A DNA stretch of 15,249 bases from Methanosarcinales archaeon (GTDB lineage Archaea > Halobacteriota > Syntropharchaeia > Alkanophagales > Methanospirareceae): the NCBI GenBank assembly GCA_016649585.1, contig JAENXH010000014.1:1-15249 (forward strand), read 5' to 3'. Made by a program: the position numbers and the translations under genes. Under the pieces are notes generated by a model. It had not been told where the DNA came from, made no database searches, and worked only from the letters and a program-made list of their open reading frames with translations. Numbering within the stretch: the first letter of the stretch is position 1; the number at the start of each line of letters is the position of its first letter. Below are positions 1-5,878 of this stretch, piece after piece.

Positions 1-100
1 TTACCTCCTCTCTCGTCCCTGGCACTGTCACGTAAGCTACATCCTTTACCATGATTTCACTTACGTTTCTCCTCTCGCGTTCTTTCTGCTTTTTCGTCAT
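1..100 (-). CDS. CBS-domain protein, N-terminal fragment (runs off the window)
   Basis: This is a partial gene read leftward from an ATG at 100-98; 33 codons are visible and the frame is still open at the edge. After a short, highly charged N-terminus (MTKKQKERERR) comes VSEIMVKDVAYVTVPGTREE, which has the usual opening of a CBS domain (V-x-x-I-M-x-x-D-V ... V-x-x-x-T-x-x-E). CBS domains bind adenosyl ligands and act as regulatory modules; the partner domain, if any, lies outside the window. The ATG overlaps the TGA of the upstream gene (ATGA), so the two are translationally coupled in the aIF5A operon. The CBS assignment rests on about 20 residues and is moderate; the precise function cannot be told. 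Confidence 0.65.
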   Translation of the reverse strand, partial: MTKKQKERERRNVSEIMVKDVAYVTVPGTREEV

Positions 101-360
101 TCCATTTCCATTACTTTGTAAACACTATCGTGTAACCTTACCCGCTCTTTCACCTTCAGCCCGATTGACTGCCCCGCAGTAGCGGTCTCCACCTTTTTAT
201 TTTCTATCTCCATTGAATCTATAACCTGCTCAAATGAGGTTGTTTCCCCTTCCACTCTTATTTTCGCCCCTACCGTTACATCGTCACTCAACTCTACCAC
301 AGCCACCCCTATCTTCGAGAAGTAATGCGTAATTTTTCCTATTAGCTTCTTCTCTGCCAT
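97..360 (-). CDS. Small EF-Tu domain-2-like protein (translation-factor beta-barrel)
   Basis: An 87-residue protein that looks like a free-standing version of the domain-2 beta-barrel of translational GTPases. Seen here: a start like IGKITHYFSKIGVAVVEL, then VGAKIRVEGETTSFEQVIDSMEI and a late AGQSIGLKVKERVR, which match the barrel pattern of EF-Tu/IF2 domain 2 (G-x-V ... I-x-V-G ... V-x-S-M-x-x ... A-G-x-x-x-G-L-x-V). No GTPase motifs are present, so it is not itself a GTPase. Small proteins of this kind are known in archaea but their role is not established. I chose the ATG at 360-358, which has GGTGGAT just upstream; an in-frame GTG nine bases earlier is possible but has no good ribosome site. 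It lies 20 bases after aIF5A and overlaps the CBS gene by four bases, which supports a translation-related role. Confidence 0.75.
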   Translation of the reverse strand: MAEKKLIGKITHYFSKIGVAVVELSDDVTVGAKIRVEGETTSFEQVIDSMEIENKKVETATAGQSIGLKVKERVRLHDSVYKVMEME

Positions 361-380
361 TTTATCCACCTTCTCTAACT

Positions 381-770
381 TTATTTCATATCTATCTTGT
401 ATTTTCCCTCATAATGTAAAAAGGATATCTCATTGGCAGGCGCAATCCGCCCCTTCGCCTTCAATTCTTCTGGTATTTTAAGTTCAATAGTTGAATAGTC
501 CTCAAGGTCCATAATCTGCGCTGTATCTTCCAAAACCGAGAGCACCTGACCACTCCTCCGCTCTATTATTGGCACATACAACTTCGCAGTAACCGGATGA
601 ACGGCCGATCTTTTTTGCGAATCAAATACGCCTATCGCGTCCATTCTCGCTTTCGCCGCTCCATGCTTTCCAGGCTTTGAAGTGGTTATGCTCATTATCG
701 TGCATGGCGCATCGTCCACAATAACGTATTTTCCTTCTTTTAACATCCTTACTTCTGTTAGTTCCTTCAT
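381..770 (-). CDS. eif5A: Translation initiation factor 5A (aIF5A)
   Basis: Archaeal homologue of eIF5A/EF-P, a cytosolic factor that binds the ribosome near the E site and relieves stalling at difficult peptide bonds. The 129-residue length is normal for the archaeal family. The N-terminal SH3-like domain carries the hypusination loop, SKPGKHGAAK at residues 31-40, with the modified lysine expected at Lys35; the second half (about residues 65-129) is the OB-fold domain. The ATG at 770-768 is followed by the typical archaeal opening. I see no clear Shine-Dalgarno sequence, so a short or absent leader is likely. It is the first gene of a minus-strand operon with the EF-Tu-domain-like protein and the CBS protein. 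Its promoter lies in the 130-base gap shared with the divergent CNNM gene. The identification is secure. Confidence 0.95.
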   Translation of the reverse strand: MKELTEVRMLKEGKYVIVDDAPCTIMSITTSKPGKHGAAKARMDAIGVFDSQKRSAVHPVTAKLYVPIIERRSGQVLSVLEDTAQIMDLEDYSTIELKIPEELKAKGRIAPANEISFLHYEGKYKIDMK

Positions 771-846
771 ATTTTATCTTACGCCTCCACTTATCCCTCC
801 TTTTCTCTCTTTTCCTTGCGTCCCCCTTTCTTTATGTATGCCTGCG

Positions 847-880
847 ATAAATTTATAAGTACCTAAAACATAAATATAAC
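847..880. promoter_or_regulatory. Divergent promoter region between eif5A and the CNNM gene
   Basis: The gap between the two divergent genes contains an AT-rich near-palindrome, ATAAATTTATAAGT at 847-860, that reads as a TATA box on both strands, and a second TATA-like stretch, CATAAATATAA at 869-879. The second lies about 25 bases before the GTG at 901, so the CNNM mRNA could be nearly leaderless; the first could serve eif5A. Assigned by pattern and spacing only. Confidence 0.45.
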
Positions 881-900
881 CGGGGGGAATAAGAACTAAG

Positions 901-1905
901 GTGTCGTGGCTCATCGCAAAAATCATCGTTCTATTTGTGCTACTACTACTGTCTGGATTCTTCGCTGGCTCCGAAACCGCTCTAATTAGGATGGGTCGGG
1001 TAAAAACTAGGTCTCTGCTAAAAAGCGGTGTGAAAGGCGCTGATACCGTCCAGAAACTGGTGAACGAGCCTGGCGCTTTTCTCACAGCCGTGCTTATCGG
1101 GAACAATGTGGTAAACATCACAGCGTCTGCACTGGCTACCTCTATCGCCATAGAGTATTTTGGTGATTTCGGAGTGGGCATCGCAATAGGTGTGACGACT
1201 TTTTTTATCCTCACTTTTGGTGAAATCATACCCAAGACATTTGCCGTATACCATGCCGAACGAATTTCTATCGCTGTTTCTAAGCCGTTGGAGATCTTGA
1301 TTTTTGTATTGCGTCCTGTTACAAAAGTTCTTTCGGTTATGACAAACGCTTTTGGTAAGCTGTTAGGTGTGAAGATGCAACAGAGAGGATTGCTATCCGA
1401 GGAGGAGGTGAAGACGTTTCTTGATATTGGAGAAGAGGACGGAGCAATAGAAGAGGATGAAAAAGAGATGATAAATGGCGTGCTCAAGCTGGACTATATC
1501 ACCGTAAAGAACGTGAAGATATCAAAGGAGGATATGGTTTGCCTCGAAGCCCATCAAAGTGTGGATTCCGCTGTAGAACTAATAAAAAAGTATGGATATT
1601 CAAGAATTCCGGTATTCGAGGGGACTGAGGATAATATGGTAGGGATATTATATGCGAAGGATTTGCTGATAAACGCGAAGGATAGCACCATTTCGCTAAA
1701 AAAGCTAATGAAGCCTGCTCATTTTGTACTGGAAACAGCACGAGTAGATGACCTTCTTAACAAATTTCGTGAGGGTAAATTCCACATCGCAATTGTCGTG
1801 GATGAAGAAGGAAGAACAAAGGGTTTGGTTAGCTTAGAGGACCTTTTAGAGGAGATAGTGGGGAGTATATATGATGAGTACGACGTGCAAAAAATAAAAG
1901 GCTAA
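901..1905 (+). CDS. CNNM/CorC-type membrane protein (DUF21 plus CBS pair)
   Basis: A 334-residue integral membrane protein of the CNNM/CorB/CorC family, linked to magnesium or other divalent cation efflux. The DUF21 transmembrane domain covers about residues 1-155: a hydrophobic first helix runs into the family signature SGFFAGSETAL (18-28), then come helices around 60-82, 92-113 and 128-150 and the motif GEIIPKTFA (107-115). A soluble linker (about 160-200) leads to two CBS motifs, with YSRIPVFEGTEDNMVGILYA (233-252) and FHIAIVVDEEGRTKGLVSLE (294-313) as their conserved cores; this pair usually binds ATP. The protein stops right after the second CBS domain, so the C-terminal CorC_HlyC domain of many bacterial members is absent. 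The start is a GTG at 901; no strong ribosome site is visible. Substrate is inferred from family only. Confidence 0.9.
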   Translation: MSWLIAKIIVLFVLLLLSGFFAGSETALIRMGRVKTRSLLKSGVKGADTVQKLVNEPGAFLTAVLIGNNVVNITASALATSIAIEYFGDFGVGIAIGVTTFFILTFGEIIPKTFAVYHAERISIAVSKPLEILIFVLRPVTKVLSVMTNAFGKLLGVKMQQRGLLSEEEVKTFLDIGEEDGAIEEDEKEMINGVLKLDYITVKNVKISKEDMVCLEAHQSVDSAVELIKKYGYSRIPVFEGTEDNMVGILYAKDLLINAKDSTISLKKLMKPAHFVLETARVDDLLNKFREGKFHIAIVVDEEGRTKGLVSLEDLLEEIVGSIYDEYDVQKIKG

Positions 1906-1952
1906 AAAATTGCAGGGAATAAGATAGAATCGTACAACAGCAGCGTACAGAC

Positions 1953-2039
1953 TTACTTCTTATATCTCATCTTCTTGCGTCTCTTCTTCAACTTGTGCTT
2001 CCGCATCTTTGCCAGCTTTCGCTTCTTTCCACAGGGAAT
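1953..2039 (-). CDS. 28-residue basic ribosomal-type protein (AURKAIP1/COX24-like), ATT start
   Basis: A tiny gene. Read on the minus strand it gives (M)PCGKKRKLAKMRKHKLK followed by KRRKKMRYKK and TAA: 28 residues with 17 Lys/Arg. The PCGKKRK opening and the H-K-x-K-K-R-x-x-x-x-R-x-K-K tail match, from memory, the very short AURKAIP1/COX24-domain proteins of bacteria, which are relatives of mitochondrial ribosomal protein mS38. The family starts with Met directly before P-x-G-K-K-R-K, which here falls on an ATT codon (2039-2037). A strong ribosome site, GGTGGTGAT (complement of 2045-2053), sits five bases upstream, and a stop codon (TGA) just before rules out an earlier start in this frame. 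The only in-frame ATG is codon 12 and would lose the signature. eL41 is an alternative, equally short and basic, but does not share the PCGKKRK start. Role: probably a small-subunit ribosomal protein. Confidence 0.7.
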   Translation of the reverse strand: MPCGKKRKLAKMRKHKLKKRRKKMRYKK

Positions 2040-2060
2040 TTGAAATCACCACCTATCATA

Positions 2061-2100
2061 TCCTTTATTTATACTTTCTTTAATTAATATATAAATATTC
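2061..2100. promoter_or_regulatory. Divergent promoter for the mini-protein gene and the duplicated-domain gene
   Basis: A very AT-rich stretch, with TTAATTAATATATAAATATTC at about 2080-2100, gives a plus-strand TATA box roughly 30 bases before the ATG at 2129 and a minus-strand TATA (TTTATATATTAA) that would place a start site some 20 bases before the ribosome site of the mini-gene. A further minus-strand TATA-like sequence, GTATAAATAAAG, lies at about 2062-2073. Assigned by pattern. Confidence 0.5.
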
Positions 2101-2128
2101 TATTAGTAGACATTGGGATGGAGATGAG

Positions 2129-2788
2129 ATGGGGAGGATAGAGCGGCCACCAAGTTGGATATTGAAATACAAGGAAAGGATAGCGCAGGGAAAGATAACC
2201 GTAGAGGGAATCTTGGAGGAGGAGAACAAGATACGAGAGGAGCCAATAAAGATATCATCAGTGACGAGAGCGATAAATGCCCTGGGGCATCCTATTACAG
2301 GGATGCGAAGCGGAAAGATGGCTGGAGTGAAAGAGGGAGAAGTGAAGGAAAGCGTTGAATCCGGCGAAAAAACAGAAAGAGGTCCTGGGTGGCTACAGAA
2401 ATACCATGAGAGGATAGAGCAGGGGAAGATAACCGTGGATGAGATTCTGGAGGAGGAGAACAAGATACGAGAGATGCCGATAAAACGGTCGTCAGTGACG
2501 AGAGCGGTAAATTCCATGGGTTACCCCATTACAGAGATGCGAAAGGAGAGAAGGAAAGAAGCAAAAGAAGTAGAAAAAACAAAGAAAGCAGGCGAGGCAG
2601 AAGCGGTTGTTTATTCTTCCAGCATTGGTAAACTATCGGCAACGACGGCGAAGAGATTTAATGAGATGAAGAAGAGCTGGGAGGAAGACTTAGATAAATC
2701 CCTGCATAATGACTATTTTGTTAACATACTCCTTGCGTTAGCAAAGCTCGCTGAACACGGGAAATCACTTGCGCCAGTGAATAGATAA
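2129..2788 (+). CDS. Unrecognised protein with a duplicated 51-residue (possibly helix-turn-helix) unit
   Basis: A 219-residue protein I cannot assign to a known family. Its clearest property is an ungapped internal duplication: residues 10-60 and 88-138 (offset 78) share 38 of 51 identical residues. Each unit has the order W-x-x-K-Y-x-E-R-I, QGKITV, ILEEENKIRE, P-I-K, SSVTRA, N-x-x-G-x-PIT and M-R. The part SSVTRA(I/V)N-x-(L/M)G resembles a recognition helix, so tandem DNA-binding units are a guess. A charged linker (61-85) separates the units; residues 139-160 are Lys/Glu-rich and may form a coil; the C-terminal segment, about 161-219, looks like a small helical domain. No signal peptide or membrane segment. 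GGAG lies just before the ATG. mfnD begins 16 bases downstream, so they are probably co-transcribed; whether this protein regulates methanofuran synthesis is unknown. Confidence 0.7.
   Translation: MGRIERPPSWILKYKERIAQGKITVEGILEEENKIREEPIKISSVTRAINALGHPITGMRSGKMAGVKEGEVKESVESGEKTERGPGWLQKYHERIEQGKITVDEILEEENKIREMPIKRSSVTRAVNSMGYPITEMRKERRKEAKEVEKTKKAGEAEAVVYSSSIGKLSATTAKRFNEMKKSWEEDLDKSLHNDYFVNILLALAKLAEHGKSLAPVNR
2156..2542 (+). repeat. Direct repeat inside the gene (two ~153-base coding units)
   Basis: The bases coding for the two units, about 2156-2308 and 2390-2542, are alike at the DNA level as well as in protein. Runs such as GGAGGAGGAGAACAAGATAC and GTCAGTGACGAGAGCG recur nearly or fully unchanged at an offset of 234 bases. 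Identity at silent positions as well as in protein suggests a fairly recent duplication or gene conversion between the units. Confidence 0.7.
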
Positions 2789-2804
2789 GATAAAATAGAA
2801 TAGA

Positions 2805-3722
2805 ATGCGGATACTGGTAGCTGAGTATGCAGTAGGCGGGGGCGAGGGAAACAGCGTTTCGTTATTAAGAGAAGGAAAAGCGATGCTTTCAACGCTAAAA
2901 GAGGGATTTGAGCGGATGGGGCATGCAGTTGTCTATCCAGAGGCGGAAACTGATTTTGAAGCAGCAGTGGATAAGCTATCAAAGGAGAGCGATGCCGGCA
3001 TTGTTATCGCTCCTGATGATAAGTTATGCGCGCTTACAGAGCTTATTGAGTCGAATACAGTCAATTTGGGCTGTCCTGCAGATTCTATAAAAATATGCGC
3101 CGATAAGATGCGGACATCAAAAATTTTAAGCGGAGAAGGAATACCTGTGCCGAGAATTGTATCAGTTGAAGAAGTAGAGAGAAATGAAGAGCAGAGGTAC
3201 GTGAGTAAGCCGAGGTACGGATGTGCATCGGAAGACATTTTTATACTGAATGCAGCGAAATACCACAAAGTTCTATCCCGTTACAATAATGCGGATCATA
3301 TTATCACGGAATTCATAACCGGGGATGATATAAGTAGCAGCATCATTGCGGGGAAATCCTCTGTATTGCCACTAACAATAAACAAGCAATTTATAAGGAC
3401 AGAGGGAGAACGCCTGCGCTACGAAGGGGGGTTCGTCCCGTATTTTATAGGACGTGAAGCAGAGAGCGAGATAATGCGCATAAGTGAGAGGGTTGTAACC
3501 ATACTTCACTGTAGCGGCTATGTGGGGATAGATTTCGTATTGGGTGAAGATGGAACGGCATACGTTGTGGACGTGAATCCCAGACCTACAACGTCAATCG
3601 TAGGAATAGCAAAGGTGTTGAATTATGAGGTGCCTGATTTGATATTACGAGCAAAGTTTGGAACGTTACCTATGGCGGGGGACGTAAAAACCGAAGGACG
3701 TTTTGTTTTCAATCTCTCGTAA
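2805..3722 (+). CDS. mfnD: ATP-grasp ligase, tyramine-L-glutamate ligase (MfnD-like)
   Basis: A 305-residue ATP-grasp enzyme that most resembles MfnD, which joins glutamate to tyramine in methanofuran synthesis, the C1 carrier of methanogens and their relatives. The N-terminus has the family's EYAVGGG (7-13) followed by L-x-E-G-K-A-M-L (21-28). The ATP-grasp fold shows YVSKPRYGCAS (132-142, ATP-binding Lys135), ITEFITGDDIS (167-177, Glu169 in the hinge), and the metal site GIDFVL...VVDVNPRPTTS (241-264, Asp243 and Asn258). The set of residues needed for catalysis looks complete. It follows the duplicated-domain gene by 16 bases, with little ribosome-binding signal. The ATP-grasp assignment is firm; the substrate is inferred from resemblance to MfnD, as other ATP-grasp ligases cannot be fully excluded. 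Confidence 0.8.
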   Translation: MRILVAEYAVGGGEGNSVSLLREGKAMLSTLKEGFERMGHAVVYPEAETDFEAAVDKLSKESDAGIVIAPDDKLCALTELIESNTVNLGCPADSIKICADKMRTSKILSGEGIPVPRIVSVEEVERNEEQRYVSKPRYGCASEDIFILNAAKYHKVLSRYNNADHIITEFITGDDISSSIIAGKSSVLPLTINKQFIRTEGERLRYEGGFVPYFIGREAESEIMRISERVVTILHCSGYVGIDFVLGEDGTAYVVDVNPRPTTSIVGIAKVLNYEVPDLILRAKFGTLPMAGDVKTEGRFVFNLS

Positions 3723-3750
3723 AAAGTTATAACACAATTGCAATCAAAGA

Positions 3751-3772
3751 GATTTATCTTTTAAAAATAATG
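3751..3772 (+). promoter_or_regulatory. TATA-type promoter for the JAMM-ribL-nikR-psmB operon
   Basis: The 83-base gap after mfnD holds GATTTATCTTTTAAAAATAA at 3751-3770. The TTTTAAAAATAA part is a reasonable archaeal TATA box about 40 bases before the ATG at 3806, leaving room for a short leader with GTGA just before the start codon. Confidence 0.45.
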
Positions 3773-3805
3773 CTTTCTTTTAGTTAGCGAGTAAAAAGTG
3801 AAAAG

Positions 3806-4234
3806 ATGCGTAAAATCACGAAAATTGAGGCAATGGCAAAGGATACCCTGGATTTCATTCTGGAAGTGTGCAAATCTAATCATCCACTGGAATTCATCGG
3901 GATGCTGTGCGCTGATGGAGATCTCATAACCGACATTTTTTTTCTTCCGGGCACGATTTCGTCCGATGAAAGTGCGATTATACGAATGGATATGATGCCA
4001 ATGGGTCTTAGCTATGTCGGGTCTGTTCACAGCCATCCACATCCAGCAGCGACGAGACCTTCAGAGCAAGATTTGTTGATGTTCTCCAAAACCGGGAATT
4101 ATCATATCATTGTATGTTATCCTTATGAAGAGCACAACTGGAAATGTTATAATGCTAAAGGAGAAGAGAGGGAGCTAAAAATAGCGGAAAGGGATTTAGA
4201 GATGTTGAAAGTAGGGGGAGAGCAGCAATGGTAA
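3806..4234 (+). CDS. JAMM/MPN+ metalloprotease (ubiquitin-like isopeptidase)
   Basis: A 142-residue single-domain JAB1/MPN metalloenzyme. The zinc site is complete: Glu29 in HPLEFIGML, then GSVHSHPHPAATRPSEQDL with His75, His77, Ser86 and Asp89 in the H-x-H-x(8)-S-x-x-D arrangement. Archaeal members (such as HvJAMM1) remove SAMP-type ubiquitin-like modifiers from target proteins or from their own C-terminus. It begins the operon that ends in the proteasome beta subunit, which fits a role in demodification linked to proteasomal breakdown or in sulfur-carrier handling. The last seven bases overlap ribL. The metal-dependent isopeptidase class is well supported; its natural substrate is inferred from the family and context. 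Confidence 0.88.
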   Translation: MRKITKIEAMAKDTLDFILEVCKSNHPLEFIGMLCADGDLITDIFFLPGTISSDESAIIRMDMMPMGLSYVGSVHSHPHPAATRPSEQDLLMFSKTGNYHIIVCYPYEEHNWKCYNAKGEERELKIAERDLEMLKVGGEQQW

Positions 4235-4677
4235 GGGTTTTGGCAACAGGGACATTTGAAATACTTCATCCGGGGCATTTACTTTTCCTGGAGGAAGCGA
4301 AGAAACTGGGTGATGAGCTATTCGTTATTATTGGAAGAGATGTAAACGTGAGGAAGCGAAAAAGAACGCCGATTATACCAGAGGAGCAGAGGTTGCAGAT
4401 GGTCTCAGCTTTGAAAATGGTGGACAACGCGCTGTTGGGTAGCGAAGAAGATATATATGAACCTTTATATAGTGTAAAACCAGATGTAATAGCACTAGGT
4501 TATGATCAGGCTTTCGATGAAGAGAAGCTGGAGCGGGAGCTTAGAGTACGAGGCTTTAATTCAAAGGTTATCCGTATAAAAAAGCATAATTCAAATGCCT
4601 TTTGTAAGGCTGAAGAGATTATAAAAAGAATATTGGGATCCGTGGAGGGAGGAAAATGGAAGAAGAGCGTGGATTGA
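4228..4677 (+). CDS. ribL: Archaeal FAD synthetase (FMN adenylyltransferase)
   Basis: A 149-residue nucleotidyltransferase of the cytidylyltransferase-like superfamily, matching archaeal RibL, which transfers AMP from ATP to FMN to make FAD. The signature ATGTFEILHPGHLLFLEEAK (6-25) holds the HxGH nucleotide-binding motif, followed by the IGRDVNVRKRKRTPI loop and the KPDVIALGYDQ motif with its typical GYDQ. Length and architecture fit RibL rather than the longer bacterial RibF. The start ATG at 4228 lies inside the end of the JAMM gene, with GGGGGAG eight bases before it; its own end overlaps nikR by 22 bases. A glycerol-3-phosphate cytidylyltransferase-type role is the main alternative but less likely. 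Confidence 0.88.
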   Translation: MVRVLATGTFEILHPGHLLFLEEAKKLGDELFVIIGRDVNVRKRKRTPIIPEEQRLQMVSALKMVDNALLGSEEDIYEPLYSVKPDVIALGYDQAFDEEKLERELRVRGFNSKVIRIKKHNSNAFCKAEEIIKRILGSVEGGKWKKSVD

Positions 4678-5078
4678 CTCGAATAGGGGTGTCTCTACCC
4701 TCAAATCTGTTGAACAAGTTTGACACGATAATAAGGGGGCGGGGGTACTCATCGAGGTCAGAAGGAATAAGAGATGCAATTAGAGCCTATATCGTAGAGT
4801 ATGAATGGATGGAGCGTGAATCGGGTGAGGAGATAGGGACAGTGACCTATCTCTATGATCATGGCCAAAGGGGGTTGGGCGATGAACTAACAGAAGTGCA
4901 ACACCATTTTATAGGCATGATAAAGTCGTCAACACACATTCATTTAGACAACGAGAATTGTTTTGAGATAGTAGTGATACAGGGAGATGCGAAGAAGATA
5001 AAGGAGTTGGCGGAGAATATAATGAGTTTGAAAGGGGTTAAACATGTGAAGTTGACAACAACTCATGGAGGAATATAA
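4656..5078 (+). CDS. nikR: Nickel-responsive transcriptional regulator NikR
   Basis: A 140-residue NikR, which represses nickel uptake genes when nickel is plentiful. The N-terminal ribbon-helix-helix DNA-binding domain (about 1-50) has RIGVSLPSNLLNKFD and YSSRSEGIRDAIRAY. The C-terminal ACT-like metal domain keeps all four nickel ligands in E. coli spacing: His83, His94, His96 and Cys102 (steps of 11, 2 and 6), in VQHHFIGM, STHIHL and NENCFEI. GGAGGGAGG precedes the ATG. It is buried in an operon without any obvious promoter of its own, and no nickel transporter or nickel enzyme lies nearby, so its targets are probably elsewhere. A nickel regulator fits an organism dependent on nickel enzymes such as methyl-coenzyme M reductase, though this last link is inference. 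Confidence 0.95.
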   Translation: MEEERGLTRIGVSLPSNLLNKFDTIIRGRGYSSRSEGIRDAIRAYIVEYEWMERESGEEIGTVTYLYDHGQRGLGDELTEVQHHFIGMIKSSTHIHLDNENCFEIVVIQGDAKKIKELAENIMSLKGVKHVKLTTTHGGI

Positions 5079-5081
5079 ACA

Positions 5082-5720
5082 ATGGAAATAATGGATCAAG
5101 TAAAGAAGGGAACGACTACCGTTGGTTTAATCTGCGATGGTGGTGTAGTGCTGGCGAGCGAGAAGAGAGCGACAATGGGCTCTTTTATTGCTTCTAAAAC
5201 AGCGAAGAAGATCTATCAGGTGGACGACCGTCTGGGAATAACAACGGCGGGAATAGTAGGAGATGCGCAGGCACTGATTAGAATGATGTCAGTAGAGGGG
5301 AAACTTTACAAGATACGAAGAGACGAGCCTATGACGGTAAAAGCAATGGCAACGTTGATATCTAATGTGCTGAACGGGCAGCGGTTCTACCCATATATCG
5401 TGCAACTCCTGCTCGGAGGCATGGACAGGAATGGGGCACACATATTCTCGATAGACCCTCTTGGAGGTAATACCGAGGAGAAGGAAGTAGCAGCCACGGG
5501 TTCTGGCTCTCCTATTGCCTATGGTGTGCTGGAGGATAGATATTCAAAAGACATGTCGCTGGAAGACGGAACAGAGCTCGCGATAAAGGCATTGTATTCT
5601 GCGATAAGGAGGGACAGCGCCTCCGGCGGGGAGATTGAAGTGGTTGTGATAACTGAGGATAAGTATGAGACGATAAGCGAGGAGAGGATAAAAGAGATAA
5701 GGGAATCTCTTCTTAACTGA
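5082..5720 (+). CDS. psmB: Proteasome beta subunit (20S core, catalytic)
   Basis: The 212-residue catalytic subunit of the archaeal 20S proteasome. A short propeptide (MEIMDQVKKG) ends at Gly10, and self-cleavage would expose Thr11 of GTTTVGL as the N-terminal nucleophile. Counting from that threonine, position 17 is Glu (as I recall for Thermoplasma) and Lys33 is present; GSGSP and RDSASGG carry the other catalytic and structural residues. GGAGG lies 10 bases before the ATG at 5082; a second ATG three codons later would only shorten the propeptide. It is the last gene of the JAMM-ribL-nikR-psmB string, separated from nikR by three bases. The alpha subunit and regulatory ATPase are not in the window. 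Confidence 0.96.
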   Translation: MEIMDQVKKGTTTVGLICDGGVVLASEKRATMGSFIASKTAKKIYQVDDRLGITTAGIVGDAQALIRMMSVEGKLYKIRRDEPMTVKAMATLISNVLNGQRFYPYIVQLLLGGMDRNGAHIFSIDPLGGNTEEKEVAATGSGSPIAYGVLEDRYSKDMSLEDGTELAIKALYSAIRRDSASGGEIEVVVITEDKYETISEERIKEIRESLLN

Positions 5721-5808
5721 TTCTTTATTCAGGCAGTTGTTAGGACTTACGAAGAGGAACAGAAAGCATATTGCTCGTATAGTTAACGGGTAGAAGTAAG
5801 GATTGCAA

Positions 5809-5825
5809 TATATGGCCATATAAAG
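5809..5825 (+). promoter_or_regulatory. fttA promoter: TATA box overlapped by a perfect palindrome
   Basis: The 158-base gap between psmB and fttA contains TATATGGCCATATA at 5809-5822, a perfect 14-base palindrome whose right half merges with a TATA box (TATAAAG, 5819-5825). Transcription would begin near 5845-5850, and GAGGAG at 5863-5868 precedes the fttA ATG. A protein bound to the palindrome would block TBP; no such protein is identified. Confidence 0.5.
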
Positions 5826-5878
5826 TAAATGGACGCAGCAGTGGACTAAACAAAAGACGATTGAGGAGATAATGTACA

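Noticed and set aside
774..1487. A 237-codon minus-strand open frame opposite the CNNM gene.
   Set aside because: Serine/isoleucine/threonine-rich translation without any domain, antisense to a well-identified gene, and it would occupy the divergent promoter.
1948..2063. Two other minus-strand frames over the mini-gene, one starting ATG at about 2063 (M-I-G-G-D-F), the other GTG near 2053 and strongly acidic.
   Set aside because: Neither resembles a known protein; both use the ribosome site less well or encode through it, while the ATT frame has a clear family signature.
2080..2517. A 145-codon minus-strand open frame opposite the duplicated-domain gene, with its own internal repeat.
   Set aside because: It mirrors the repeat of the plus-strand gene and gives a low-complexity Ser/Ile/Phe-rich protein; it is a shadow frame.
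5130..5134. Glu instead of Asp at mature position 17 of the proteasome beta subunit.
   Set aside because: As far as I recall, the Thermoplasma beta subunit also has Glu here, so it is not a sign of inactivity.
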